Part shown: in pieces, positions 48,169-57,438 of the stretch
How the letters are laid out: each line of letters begins with the position of its first letter
How positions within the stretch are numbered: position 1 is the stretch's first letter
Assembly (NCBI GenBank): GCA_963715995.1
Contig: OY970283.1
Location: 1,178,001-1,242,000, forward strand
DNA from: DATBDN01 sp963715995
GTDB taxonomy: Bacteria > Actinomycetota > Thermoleophilia > Solirubrobacterales > Thermoleophilaceae
Length of the DNA: 64,000 nucleotides
Direction of reading: 5' to 3'
Translations under genes and position numbers: made by a program
Notes under the pieces: model-generated
What the model was told of the DNA's origin: nothing
Seen by the model: only the letters and a program-made list of their open reading frames with translations
Databases searched by the model: none

Positions 48169-49318
48169 CGCCACGCTGACGCGCAACACCGACCTCGCGC
48201 TGGGCGACGAGCAGCAGGACTTCGTGCACGCGCTGCGCGACTTCGCCTCGAAGGAGGTGAAGCCCGGCGCCCACGACGAGTTCGAGAACGACCACCACTC
48301 GGACGAGCTCGCCGCCAAGCTGGCCGAGCTCGGCTGGTGGTCGCTCTGCATCGACGAGGAGTACGGCGGCTCGGGCGGCACGTTCTCCGATGCGGTGCTG
48401 TTCCTCGAGGAGACCGCGCGCGGGCAGATCCCGGTCGCCGGCTACGGCGTCACCCTGATCGTGGTTGGCGCGCTCAACAAGTTCGGCTCCGAGGAGCAGA
48501 AGCGCGAGCTGCTCGGCAGCGTCGCGCGCGGCGGCGTGCTGGCGATAGCGATGTCGGAGCCCGACTCGGGCTCGGACGTGGCGTCGCTCAAGACACGCGC
48601 GCGGTTGGAGGACGGCGAGTGGGTCCTCAACGGCTCGAAGATGTGGTGCTCCTACGCGCACAAGGCTTCGCACACGCTGATCGTGTGCCGCACGCAGGAG
48701 GGCTCCGAGCGCCACGAGGGGCTGTCGATGATCCTCGTGCCGCACGACGCCGAGGGCTTCACGATCACGCCGATCGCGACCCTGGGCGGCGAGGAGACCA
48801 ACGAGCTGCACCTGGACGACGTGCGCGTGCCGGAATCCGCTTTGGTCGGGACCGAGGGCAACGGCTGGACCCAGCTCATGGCGGGCCTCAACAACGAGCG
48901 CGTCATCCTCGCGGCGTCCGCTCTGGGCCTCGCCCAGCGCGCGTTCGACGACGCCCTCGCATACGCGAAGGAGCGCAAGCAGTTCGGCCGGCCGGTCGGA
49001 ACCTTCCAGGCGCTACAGCACAAGTTCGCCGACATGGCAACGGATCTCGCGCAGGCGCGGCTCCTGGTCCGCTTCGTCGCACGGCTGACCGACGAGGACC
49101 CGCTGCGGATGCTCCCGCAGGAGGCGTCGATGGCGAAGCTCGCCTGCACTGAGCTGGCCAAGCGCTGCGCGCTCGAAGGCATGCAGATCATGGGCGGCTA
49201 TGGCTATGCAAAGGAGTACCCGATGGAGCGCCACCTGCGCTCAGCCGTCGTCACCACGATCTACGGCGGCACCTCGGAGATCCAGAAGAACATCATCGCG
49301 AAGACCCTCGGGCTGTAG
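48161..49318 (+). CDS. Acyl-CoA dehydrogenase
   Basis: A 385-residue acyl-CoA dehydrogenase with ALGDEQQDFVHALRDFASKE, LAIAMSEPDSGSDVASLKT, WVLNGSKMWCSYAHKA, and the C-terminal YGYAKEYPMERHLRSAVVTTIYGGTSEIQKNIIAKTLGL, the standard family end. The catalytic Glu position is compatible with TIYGGTSEIQ. ATG 48161 lies inside the end of the first dehydrogenase; a GTG 4 codons upstream is also possible. The substrate chain length is not evident. Confidence 0.95.
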   Translation: MLDATLTRNTDLALGDEQQDFVHALRDFASKEVKPGAHDEFENDHHSDELAAKLAELGWWSLCIDEEYGGSGGTFSDAVLFLEETARGQIPVAGYGVTLIVVGALNKFGSEEQKRELLGSVARGGVLAIAMSEPDSGSDVASLKTRARLEDGEWVLNGSKMWCSYAHKASHTLIVCRTQEGSERHEGLSMILVPHDAEGFTITPIATLGGEETNELHLDDVRVPESALVGTEGNGWTQLMAGLNNERVILAASALGLAQRAFDDALAYAKERKQFGRPVGTFQALQHKFADMATDLAQARLLVRFVARLTDEDPLRMLPQEASMAKLACTELAKRCALEGMQIMGGYGYAKEYPMERHLRSAVVTTIYGGTSEIQKNIIAKTLGL

Positions 49319-49354
49319 GGCAGCGACCCCGTCGGCGCGCGGTTAGATGTAGCC

Positions 49355-50233
49355 GTGCGCATCTGCTCTCTGCTTCCGAGCGCCACCGAGATCGTCGCCG
49401 ACCTCGGCCTGATCGACTCGCTCGTTGCCGTCTCCGAGGAGTGCAAGTGGCCGGCGGAGGTTCGCGGCAAGCCGCGCGTCACGGCGGCGCGCGTGGACTC
49501 GGCGAATCTGTCCAGCGCGGAGATCGACCGCGTCGTGCGCGAGTCGCTCGGCGATGGGCGGCCGCTCTACGCCGTCGACGCGGATCTGATCGCCGAGCTC
49601 CAGCCCGACATCCTGATCACGCAGGACCTGTGCACGGTGTGCGCTGTGTCGAGCGGCGACCTGGCGACGGCGTGCCCGGTTGGCGCCGAGATCATCTCGC
49701 TCGACCCCGGCACGTTGGAGGAGGTTGCCGGCACCGTCACGCTGCTCGGCAAGCGGCTCGGTGCGGACGAGCGCGCAGCGCAGATCGTCGACGAGATGAA
49801 CGCGAAGGTCGATGCGGTGCGCTCCGCCGTCGCGGGTCGCCCGCGCCAGCGAGCCTTCGTGTGCGAGTGGTGCGATCCGCCGTTCTGCGCAGGCCACTGG
49901 GTGCCCGAGATGGTCGAGGCAGCCGGTGGGGTGGAGGTGATGGGCGTGGCGGCCCAGCCGTCGCACTCGACCACCTGGGACGAGGTCCGCGCAGCCAAGC
50001 CCGACCTGATCGTGATCGCGCCGTGCGGGTTCGACGCTCAGCAGGCCGCCGAGCGCGCCGCCCACCTGGACCTGCCCGGCCGCGTCGTCGCCGTCGACGC
50101 CGACAGCTACTTCTCACGGCCGGCCCCGCGGCTTGCCGACGGCGTTCGCCAGCTCGGGCATCTGCTGCACCCGGACGTGGTGCCGGACCCGGATCTGCCG
50201 GCGATCGAGATGCAGCCCGCGGCCGCGAGCTAG
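49355..50233 (+). CDS. Cobalamin-binding/BtuF-like periplasmic-binding fold protein
   Basis: A 292-residue helical-backbone metal receptor protein. RICSLLPSATEIVADLGLID and PDILITQDLCTVCAVSSGDL are typical. The ligand-pocket motif WCDPPFCAGHWVPEMVEAAGG is the one commonly annotated as cobalamin-binding. There is no signal peptide, unlike true BtuF, so it is cytoplasmic or a non-transport member of the family. GTG 49355 starts the protein directly at its first strand. No transporter genes are adjacent. Confidence 0.85.
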   Translation: MRICSLLPSATEIVADLGLIDSLVAVSEECKWPAEVRGKPRVTAARVDSANLSSAEIDRVVRESLGDGRPLYAVDADLIAELQPDILITQDLCTVCAVSSGDLATACPVGAEIISLDPGTLEEVAGTVTLLGKRLGADERAAQIVDEMNAKVDAVRSAVAGRPRQRAFVCEWCDPPFCAGHWVPEMVEAAGGVEVMGVAAQPSHSTTWDEVRAAKPDLIVIAPCGFDAQQAAERAAHLDLPGRVVAVDADSYFSRPAPRLADGVRQLGHLLHPDVVPDPDLPAIEMQPAAAS

Positions 50234-50342
50234 ACGCCGTCGAGCCGGACGCGGCTGGCGACGGCGTCGTTTGCGTGGGCGCCGCGGTCTGCGCCCGCGC
50301 GCGCTCTCCGCGGTCTCCCGGGCCGCCGCTCTCCGCGCGCTT

Positions 50343-50397
50343 GCGCTGGCGCTTCGAGGCGCAAACTGCCTCGGCCAAGGGGTGGCTGAAGAGGCGC
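50343..50397 (+). repeat. 55-bp repeat, inverted copy A
   Basis: About 89% identical (6 mismatches in 55) to the reverse complement of 50628-50681. The core AAACTGCCTCGGCCAAGGGG recurs at 59798-59832. Confidence 0.8.
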
Positions 50398-50435
50398 CTG
50401 CGCCCGTCCGCTCGCGGCGCGGTTCCCGCTTGGAG

Positions 50436-50487
50436 CGATCGTTGGGGACTTTTGGGTGCCCTGGCACCTAAAAGTCCCCAACGATCG
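50436..50487. terminator. 25-bp-stem hairpin, likely bidirectional terminator
   Basis: CGATCGTTGGGGACTTTTGG and the rest of the left arm pair with 50463-50487 over 25 positions with a single G-U wobble and a 2-nt centre. It matches the hairpin at 39246-39295; both sit between convergent genes. Confidence 0.65.
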
Positions 50488-50548
50488 TCGGATCCGCGCG
50501 CTGCCGCCTCGCGCCCGGCCCCGCGGCGAGCACGCTCCACTCGGCGAA

Positions 50549-50593
50549 GCCGTGCGACATAAACCACCGCATGGGTGGTCTATGTCGCACGGC
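50549..50593. repeat. Hairpin GCCGTGCGACATA / TATGTCGCACGGC
   Basis: A 13-bp stem, one A-C mismatch, six more pairs and a GCATG loop. It lies between the two arms of the 55-bp inverted repeat. Confidence 0.6.
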
Positions 50594-50627
50594 CGACCCA
50601 AAAGGACCGCCCCGCGACCCCCGCGAG

Positions 50628-50681
50628 CGCCACATCAGCCGCCCCTTGGCCGCGGCAGTTTGCGCTCCGAAGCGCCAGCGC
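50628..50681 (-). repeat. 55-bp repeat, inverted copy B
   Basis: Reverse-complement partner of 50343-50397, with core CCCCTTGGCCGCGGCAGTTT. Together with copy A it could fold the whole region into one large stem. Confidence 0.8.
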
Positions 50682-50779
50682 GAGCTACCCGGAGGCCACG
50701 GACGAGCACCAAGCGGAGACCGCAGAGCCGACGCCGCTGACCGCGGCGCAAAGCCACCGCGGTGGTCTGAAACGTCGAA

Positions 50780-51520
50780 CTACAGCGAGCGCAGGTAGTC
50801 GCGCCAGTCGGGCTCGACCTCGCGCGGCTTGCGGGCGAAGACGCGCTCGATCGCCGCCGAGGAGCCGCCGGCGTCCAGACGCGAGACCAGCTCGACCGCC
50901 GCCGCCGGCCCGTAGGCATTCTCGACCAGCGCGAAGATCGTGCCGCCAAGGAGCTGCGCGTCGCGCGCCTTCGGCGGGAACGACGGCGGGCGGCCCTCGT
51001 GCATCCGGCGAGCGATCGCGGGGCGCAGCAGCGGCGCCTGGCCCGAAAAGTGCGTGGCGGCGCCCTCGGCAAGCCACGCCCAGCGCAGGTAGCGCGCGAA
51101 GCTGCGCGGGTTGAAGGGCGGTGGCAGCTTCGGGTTGTTGGCGCCCACGACCAGATGGACGTACTCGTGCATCGGCGCCAGGCGCAGCGCCTCGATCGAC
51201 TCGGCCAAGCCGGACGCGCGCTTGGCCAGCGCCCGCGGCGCGAGCACGTGGATCTCGCCCGTGTTGAACCAGCCCGCCAGGTAGCGACGCGCCGCCGGTG
51301 CGGTCGCCCACCGGGCGAGCGGCAGCCAGGGCTGCGCCAGCGACAGCTCGAGCGCGCTCGGGTGCATGACGATCGACACGTCGCCGGGCGTGCGGAAGAA
51401 GCGGCGGTCGAGGTGCGCGCGGAACAGCTCCATCCGGTCGAGAAGCGCTATCGCGTCGTCGGCGTCACGCGCGTCATGGCGCGCGGTGAACGACGCGGAC
51501 GGTGTCTCGACCCAGCTCAC
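50780..51520 (-). CDS. Peptidase MA-like protein with HExxH-type motif
   Basis: A 246-residue protein with a zinc-peptidase-like core: APMHEYVHLVVGANN carries the HEYVH motif (H-E-x-x-H) and WLAEGAATHFSGQ follows about 35 residues later with the third-ligand Glu. This order matches gluzincins of the peptidase MA-like group. The N-terminus (WVETPSASFTARHDARDADD) has no signal peptide. The substrate is unknown. GTG 51520 is the first in-frame start, and its upstream side touches a 19-bp palindrome. Confidence 0.75.
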   Translation of the reverse strand: MSWVETPSASFTARHDARDADDAIALLDRMELFRAHLDRRFFRTPGDVSIVMHPSALELSLAQPWLPLARWATAPAARRYLAGWFNTGEIHVLAPRALAKRASGLAESIEALRLAPMHEYVHLVVGANNPKLPPPFNPRSFARYLRWAWLAEGAATHFSGQAPLLRPAIARRMHEGRPPSFPPKARDAQLLGGTIFALVENAYGPAAAVELVSRLDAGGSSAAIERVFARKPREVEPDWRDYLRSL

Positions 51521-51557
51521 AACTTAAAGACGGGGCCTGGCCCCGTCTTTAAGTTGT
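51519..51557. repeat. Perfect 19-bp palindrome with GGGGCC-T-GGCCCC core
   Basis: ACAACTTAAAGACGGGGCC is followed by T and then its exact reverse complement. It fills the gap between the acylase stop and the start of the peptidase-like gene. The GGGGCCTGGCCCC core is the same as in the three in-frame repeats inside hyuA (57844-57924). Confidence 0.75.
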
Positions 51558-54295
51558 CTAACGGTGCCCCTCCACCTCGACTGCCTGCTGGAACGTCGGG
51601 CGGTTCTGCCACGGGATCAGCGGTGACTCGATCGCGGAGGCGGCCTGCTGCCAGATCGCGTCATGGCACAGCTGGTCATGCGACTTGCGCATCGGGTCGG
51701 GCGGGCCGATCGTGGGCTGCTTGTCGCAGACGTTGTCGGCGCCGTAGACCTTGTCGTTCGGCGTGTCGACGGCCTGCGCGAGCGTCGCCGCGAGCATCGC
51801 GCGGCACTTCTTCAGCGAGCCGTTGCCGCAGTACACGCGCGAGAAGCGGCCCTTGACCTTCTTCACCTTCAGCGCGTCGCGCAGGTCCTTCTGCACCTGC
51901 CCGTAGACCGCGCCCTGGAAGGCCGACCCGTGGTGCGCGCCGTTGCCGTTCGGCGTGTCGTCGATGCCGTTCTCGAGGCGCCCGGAAACGGACTTCCACG
52001 CGTCGTCGCCCAGCACCGGCTGGAACTCGCCGGCCACCCACAGAGGCCACCAGGCGTCCATGATCCGGATCGCGTCGGAGTCCTCGTAGACGCCGTCCTT
52101 GTTGCGGTCGATCCGGTGCGCACCGGTGGCGCGCCAGGCCTTCAGCTTCGCGATCGCGTCCGCCAGCTTCGGATCCTTCTGCTTGCCCAGCACCTTCAGC
52201 GCCCACGGCAGCACGTAGAAGCCGCGGAAGTCGGTGGTGGCCGCGCCTGTCATCGCGTCGATCACCTGCGGCAGGTCGACCTTGCGCCCGCCGTGGATGC
52301 GCGCCTTCAGCTGGTACTCGAGCATCTGCGATCGGTAGAGGTCGGAGTAGCTCCAGTTCGAGTCGGGCGCGCGGTAGAGGGGCGCCTGCTTGTTGTTCCA
52401 CGAGATGATGAAGCTCTGATCGATTGCCTTCGGGCGCTGCTTCTCGGTGGCGCGCGCGGAGCTCCACGCGACCGGGTCCCAGCCCTTCCACTCGAACTTG
52501 GGCGTGGCCCAGACCGGGAAGTTCGGGTTCAGCTTCTTCCCGCGAACCGGCTCGTAGCCGGGGTCGATGTAGGCAATGTGCTTGTCATCGATGTAGAACC
52601 AGTTGAACGCGTAGCCCATCAGCATCGCGTTCTTCATCCACTCCTGCGGCGTGCGGTTGCGCGTCGGCGCGTTCCACGCGACGATCGCCGCGGCTGCGTC
52701 GAACTCGTGGTTGTAGGTAGAGCGCTGCGAGGTGAACAGGACGGGCTTGCCCTTGATCGTCGCCGTCGCGATGCCGAGCCCCACCTTCGTGCGGTAGGCG
52801 CGCAAGGTCTCGCTGCCCGCAGGAGTCGAGTCGACCAGGTTGGGCTGCCAGGCGTCCGTCTCCTGGAGCACCTCGATCGGCTGGCACGAGCGGCGTACAT
52901 GTAGCCGGTCGGGTTGGCGGGGTCGACCGCCGCGCCGTTCGGGTCACAGAGCGGCACGGCGAAGGTGTCGATCAGGTCCTGGCCCGACGAGGTGGCGCTC
53001 CAGGCGTAGTCGGGACCGCGGCCGATGTCCACGTAGGGCGTGCCAGGAATCGCCATCCCGCGCGCCTGGAGGTCAGGGCCGCCGTGGATGTCGATCTCGG
53101 TGAGCGCCTGCGGCTCGAAGTAGCCGGTCTGCGGGCCGAAGACGGCGATCGGGTGGCCGGAAACCGTGTGCTTGCCGCTCACGAGCAGGGCGTTAGAGAG
53201 CCCGTGCAGGCCCGACAGCGGCACCTGAAGCCCGGTGCCGCTCGAGGACTTGTCGCTGCCGCCGCTCGCCGAGGCGATCACCGGCAGCATCTTGGTCGAG
53301 CCCTGGTCGGGCATCGCCATGCTGCCCTTCGCCACGTGCTTGGGATTGGCCTCCCACGGTGTCTTGGTGTTCGAGGTCGTGGGCGCCTCCGGGTCCTCCT
53401 GCTCGCGGAAGTCCGCGTAGACCTTCTTGCCGCCGCGCGTGCCGAAGCGCTTCTTGAGCGACTCGAACGTGAGCGCGTTGTCGAGCTCGCCGCCGCCGCC
53501 CGCGCCGAGGATCGCGCCGATCACGATCCCGTTGGTCATCACGTCGGCGACGGTCCACGTGGCCGGCCCCTCGGGATGGTTCACCGCCGCGTACTCGACC
53601 GGCATCTTGCTCGGATCGAGCTTCGCCTCGTCGATGTACTCGTTGACGCCGTCCACGTAGGCGCGGATGTCGTCCTGCACCGTCGTCCCGTCCGCGCCGA
53701 ACAGCTTGGGCAGGTTCGCGAACTGCTGGTCGAGCTCGCCTGGTTTGTAGGGGGCGAGCTGCCACACCTGGTGGTCGAACTCGCGGCCCGAGCCGCCGAT
53801 GAACGACGCGCCCTGGCCCCTGCCGATGTGGCGGTAGACGTCCATCAGGAACAGCCGGTCCTCAGCCTGCGCGTAGCCCGAGCCGAACATCGCCCCGGCG
53901 CGGGTGTCCGACCAGATGTGGGGGACGCCGAACTTGTCGCGCTGGATCGTCACGTCGTCGCGCGGCGTCTCCGTGCGCACCACGTCCTCGGGCTTCGACC
54001 CGAAGCTCGCGTCCTTGAAGTACTTGGGGATGTCGGGCGCCTTGAGTCCTGGCGCCCCGTAGATGAGGTCGCGATACATGGCGAGCTGGTCGTCCCAGTT
54101 CGCGGGTCGCTGGCCGCTCGACTCGAACGCCCCGGCCTCGGTGGCGCTGTCCACGCCGTTCGAGCCTGGCGGCAGGACGTTCCAGAAGCCCTTGAAGTCC
54201 CCCTGTTGATACGCGCCCGGAGTCGGTGCAGCTGCGGCCGAAGCCGCGAACAGCAACACGAGTCCCGCGCAGGCCACCCCGATTGCCCGCTTCAT
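51558..54295 (-). pseudogene. Penicillin acylase-family Ntn hydrolase with one frameshift
   Basis: About 910 codons of a penicillin amidase / acyl-homoserine lactone acylase relative. The N-terminal part (54295 down to about 52890) has a signal peptide, KFGVPHIWSDTRAGAMFGSG, and the likely autocatalytic site at Gly-Leu-Ser-Asn (HGLSNALLVSGKHTVSGHP), giving a beta chain with N-terminal Ser or Leu-Ser. The C-terminal part (from about 52890 to 51558) continues in another frame with VLQETDAWQPN and RSTYNHEFDAAAAIVAWNAP. The joint near 52888 needs one extra base to read PIEVLQE. Both halves are intact, so an assembly indel is possible. Substrate is unknown. Confidence 0.82.
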
Positions 54296-54332
54296 GGGCG
54301 GGCATTCAACACTCTCTGGCTAGCTCTTGGCG

Positions 54333-54962
54333 TCAGACGAGCAGCGGGACCGCATCCGTGGCGATCGCTTCGATCTCCGCGGCGGCCCGCTCGAACTCCT
54401 CGTCCGAGAGCACGGGCGTGCCTTCGAAGGGCAGCTGGCGGTGCAGCTCGACCCACGAGCGGCAGCCTCCGTACTCGTCGCGGACCTTCACCGTGACCGG
54501 CCGCGGGATGCGGTAGGTGCGCAGCAGGATCACGTGCAGCGGGTGGCGCCGCTTCCAGGTCAGCCGCTTGGTGGCGTAGTCGCTCGTCCACACGTGGTAC
54601 GGCGTCAGGGCGTCGACGCAGCGCGGGTCGGTGATCAGGTAGCTCGCCGCGACCTCGGCCCAGGCGCGCACGCGCACGCGGTCGGGCTGGGGCAGCTCAC
54701 CGTCGCCGTGAAGGAGCGTGGGAGCGGGCTCGCCCTCTGCCCACACGCCCTCCTCGAGCGCGCGCTCGAGCTCGGGGTGGTGGGACTCGCGGACGAGGCC
54801 GCCGGCCTGGTGGTCGAAGGTCGGGTACAGGAAAAACCGGTCGTGCTCGATCTCGAAGTGGCGGTTCTCCTCGCGGATCCCACCCTTGCGCAGAGTCAGC
54901 AGCTGCTCGCCTTCGGCGAGTGCGCGCACGGTCACGGCCCATTCTTTGAGAGCGATCGGCAT
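54333..54962 (-). CDS. DUF1802 family protein
   Basis: A 209-residue protein with the DUF1802 pattern: MPIALKEWAVTVRALAEGEQLLTLRKGGIREE, then FEIEHDRFFLYPTFDHQ and ASYLITDPRCVDALTPYHVWTSDYATKRLTWKRRHPLHVILLR. The family has no known activity; members are soluble and often lie near nucleic-acid enzymes. ATG 54962 matches the usual start (a long upstream extension lacks similarity). Confidence 0.85.
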   Translation of the reverse strand: MPIALKEWAVTVRALAEGEQLLTLRKGGIREENRHFEIEHDRFFLYPTFDHQAGGLVRESHHPELERALEEGVWAEGEPAPTLLHGDGELPQPDRVRVRAWAEVAASYLITDPRCVDALTPYHVWTSDYATKRLTWKRRHPLHVILLRTYRIPRPVTVKVRDEYGGCRSWVELHRQLPFEGTPVLSDEEFERAAAEIEAIATDAVPLLV

Positions 54963-55081
54963 ATGAGAGGCGGCGGCGCTGCGTGTCGGTTGCAACGAGG
55001 CGATTCGGTACTGCTCGCAGACCGGCCGCGCGGCATCTAAGCGAACGATTTGCAGGGATGCAAGTTTGTGACGCCGATTAC

Positions 55082-55960
55082 TTACACAGCGTCAGGTGGC
55101 TGACGAACCACCTCGAAGACCGCCGCGAAGTCCTGTTCGCCGAGCCCGCGGTCGTCGGCAGTCGCGTAGAGGGCCTCGGCGTCGCGCGCCAGGCCGAAGC
55201 TCTGGCCGAGCGCCTGGGCCTCGGTCAGGCAGTGGCGAACGTCCTTCAGCATGTGCTCGAGCTTGAAGAGCGCCTCGTAGTCGTGCTCGATCATCGGCTT
55301 GGCCTTCAGGTCGAGCATGGTCGAGCGGCCGGAGCCCGCTCCGATCACCTCGAGCATGCGGTCGGTGTCGAGCCCGTAGCGCTGTGCCACGTCGATGGCC
55401 TGGGCGAGCGCGGCGGCGTTGGTCGCCGCGAGCGTGTTGTTGAGGAGCTTCACCATGGCCCCGTGGCCGTTCGGGCCGCAGTGCACGATCAGCTCGCCCA
55501 TGCCCTCGAACAGCGGCTTCGCCCGGGCGAAGTCGGCGTCGCTCGCACCGGCCATGATCGTGAGCGTGCCGTCCTCGGCGCGCGGGCGCGAACCGGTCAC
55601 GGGGGCGTCGACGAAGCCGATGCCGTGCTCCGCAAGTCGCTTGGCGATATGCAGCACGGCGCTCGGGGCGATCGTGCTCATGTCGATCACGAGCGCCCCC
55701 TCCGCCAGCGCGTCGACGGCGCCGCCGTCGCCGAACAGGACGGCCTCGACCTGCGGGGAGTCGACCACCATCGTGATCACCACGTCGGCATGAGCGGCCG
55801 CAGCAGCCGGCGTGTCGGCGATCGGGGGCCCGATCGCGTCCGCCCGGGCCCGCGTGCGGTTCCAGACGGTGACCTCGAACCCCGCGCCGCGCAGGTTGTG
55901 GGCCATGCGCGAGCCCATGATCCCCATTCCCAGGAATGCGACCCGCTCACGGGGAGCCAT
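55082..55960 (-). CDS. 3-hydroxyisobutyrate dehydrogenase-type NAD(P) oxidoreductase
   Basis: A 292-residue beta-hydroxyacid dehydrogenase. The Rossmann motif is VAFLGMGIMGSRMAHNLRGAG, then VWNRTRARA. The substrate-binding segment reads FVDAPVTGSRPRAEDGTLTIMAGA, and the catalytic lysine lies in GAMVKLLNNTLAATN. Substrates in the family include 3-hydroxyisobutyrate, tartronate semialdehyde and succinic semialdehyde. Its ATG lies inside the end of hyuB, so it is co-translated with the hydantoinase genes and may act on the product of that pathway. Confidence 0.92.
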   Translation of the reverse strand: MAPRERVAFLGMGIMGSRMAHNLRGAGFEVTVWNRTRARADAIGPPIADTPAAAAAHADVVITMVVDSPQVEAVLFGDGGAVDALAEGALVIDMSTIAPSAVLHIAKRLAEHGIGFVDAPVTGSRPRAEDGTLTIMAGASDADFARAKPLFEGMGELIVHCGPNGHGAMVKLLNNTLAATNAAALAQAIDVAQRYGLDTDRMLEVIGAGSGRSTMLDLKAKPMIEHDYEALFKLEHMLKDVRHCLTEAQALGQSFGLARDAEALYATADDRGLGEQDFAAVFEVVRQPPDAV

Positions 55961-57438
55961 GCCCGCCCCCTCCTGGGGTCTCGATCCGGAGCCGGTCACC
56001 GGGGCGCAGCGTACCTGTGGACTTGCCGGGCAGTTCCTCGCCGTTGAGGCTGTTCAGGCCCGCCGCGCCGTCGCCGCCGCCGTCCGCGCCGCGTGGCTGG
56101 TGGCGGCGGCGCTCGCTGATCAGCGAGTAGGTCATCTCTGCGAGCGCCTCCACCTCGCGCAGGATCCCGTCCCCGCCGCGGTGGCGCCCCGTCCCGCCCG
56201 ATCCGCGCCGCAGCGAGTACTCGATCGCGCGCAGGGGGAACTCGCGCTCGAGCGCCTCGATCGGCGTGTTCAGCGTGTTGCTCATGGCCACGTGCACGGC
56301 ACTCGGGCCGTCGGCATCCGCGCACGCGCCCTGGCCGCCTCCGAGCGTCTCGTAGTAGGTGAAGTCCTCGTTGCCGAGGGTCAGGTTGTTCATCGTGCCC
56401 TGGCCGAGGGCGCGGCCGAACGCGGCCAGCACCAGGTCCGCCACGCGCGACGATGTCTCGACGTTGCCCGCGGCGACCGCGGCCGGCGGGCGCGCGTTCA
56501 GCAGCGAGCCCTCGGGTGCGATCACGCTGATCGGGCGGTAGGCGCCGGCGCAGGGGCACGTCCGGGTCGGTGAGCACGCGCACGGCGAAGTAGCAGGCCG
56601 AGGTGGTCACGGCGAGCGGGCAGTTGAGGTTGCCCTCGTGCTGCGCCGCGGAGCCCGTGAAGTCGAGCGTGATCGCATCGCCGGCGACGATTGCCGTCAG
56701 GCGCAGCTCCAGGTCGCCCGCCGCGGCCTCCAGGACGTCGACCGCCTCGTAGCTGCCGTCGTCCAGCTCGGCCAGCCGCGCGCGGGTCCGGCGTTCGGCG
56801 TAGTCGAGCGTCTCGCTCAGTCCCTCGCGCACGTGCGCGAGCCCGAAGCGCTGGACCAGCTCCGCGAAGCGAGCGGCGCCGGTGGCTCCCGCGGCCAGCT
56901 GTGCGCGCAGGTCGGCGCTGCGCTCACGCGGGTTGCGCATCTGCCCGAGGACCGCGGCGAGCGCGTCCTCGTCGGCACGTCCGGCGCGGACGATGCGCGT
57001 CGGTGCGATCACCACGCCCTCGTCCTCGAGTGAGGTCGAGTCGGCCGGCATGCTTCCGGGCACGCGGCCGCCGACGTCGGCGTGGTGCGCGCGCGTGGCG
57101 GCGAAGCCGAGCAGCTCGTCGGCCGCGAACACGGGGGCGATCACCGTGATGTCGGGCAGGTGGGTGCCGCCCTGGTAGGGGTCGTTGAGGATCCAGGCGT
57201 CGCCCGGCTCGTGCTGTTCGGCGAGCACGGCTGCGACCGCCGCGGGCATGGCGCCCAGGTGCACCGGGATGTGCTCGGCCTGCATGACCATCTGGCCGTC
57301 GGCGTCGAAGAGGGCGGTCGAGCAGTCGCGCCGCTCCTTGATGTTGGCCGAGTGGGCCGAGCGGATGAGCACGGCGCCCATCTCGTCGCAGGCGGCGCGC
57401 AGCGCGCCGACCATCACCTGGAGCGTGACCGCGTCCAT
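55947..57438 (-). pseudogene. Hydantoinase B / 5-oxoprolinase beta-type subunit with one frameshift
   Basis: The first 300 residues from ATG 57438 are a clean HyuB: MDAVTLQVMVGALRAACDEM, ILNDPYQGGTHLPDITVIAP, and DAITLDFTGSAAQHEGNLNCP up to RVLTDPDVPL. Near 56545 the family sequence moves to another frame as AYRPISVIAPEGSLLNARPP and runs to the normal end (SLRRGSGGTGRHRGGDGILRE, LRPGDRLRIETPGGGGHG). Expected family text at the joint is PLNAGAYRPI, so about two bases are missing or one is extra. It partners HyuA in ATP-dependent or oxoproline-type ring opening. Both halves are intact; an assembly error is possible. Confidence 0.85.

Larger units (their letters stand above)
50234..50779. other. 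546-bp intergenic region built of inverted repeats
   Basis: Lies between convergent genes and holds no convincing gene. It contains a 55-bp inverted repeat (50343-50397 with 50628-50681), a 25-bp hairpin (50436-50487) and a 13+6-bp hairpin (50549-50593). Open frames here are translations of the repeats. Confidence 0.8.

Noticed and set aside
50114..50601. Several Arg/Ala-rich frames around 50.2-50.6 kb and at 59.5-59.8 kb
   Set aside because: They translate shared repeat sequence (the TASAKGWL segment recurs at both sites) and are not genes.
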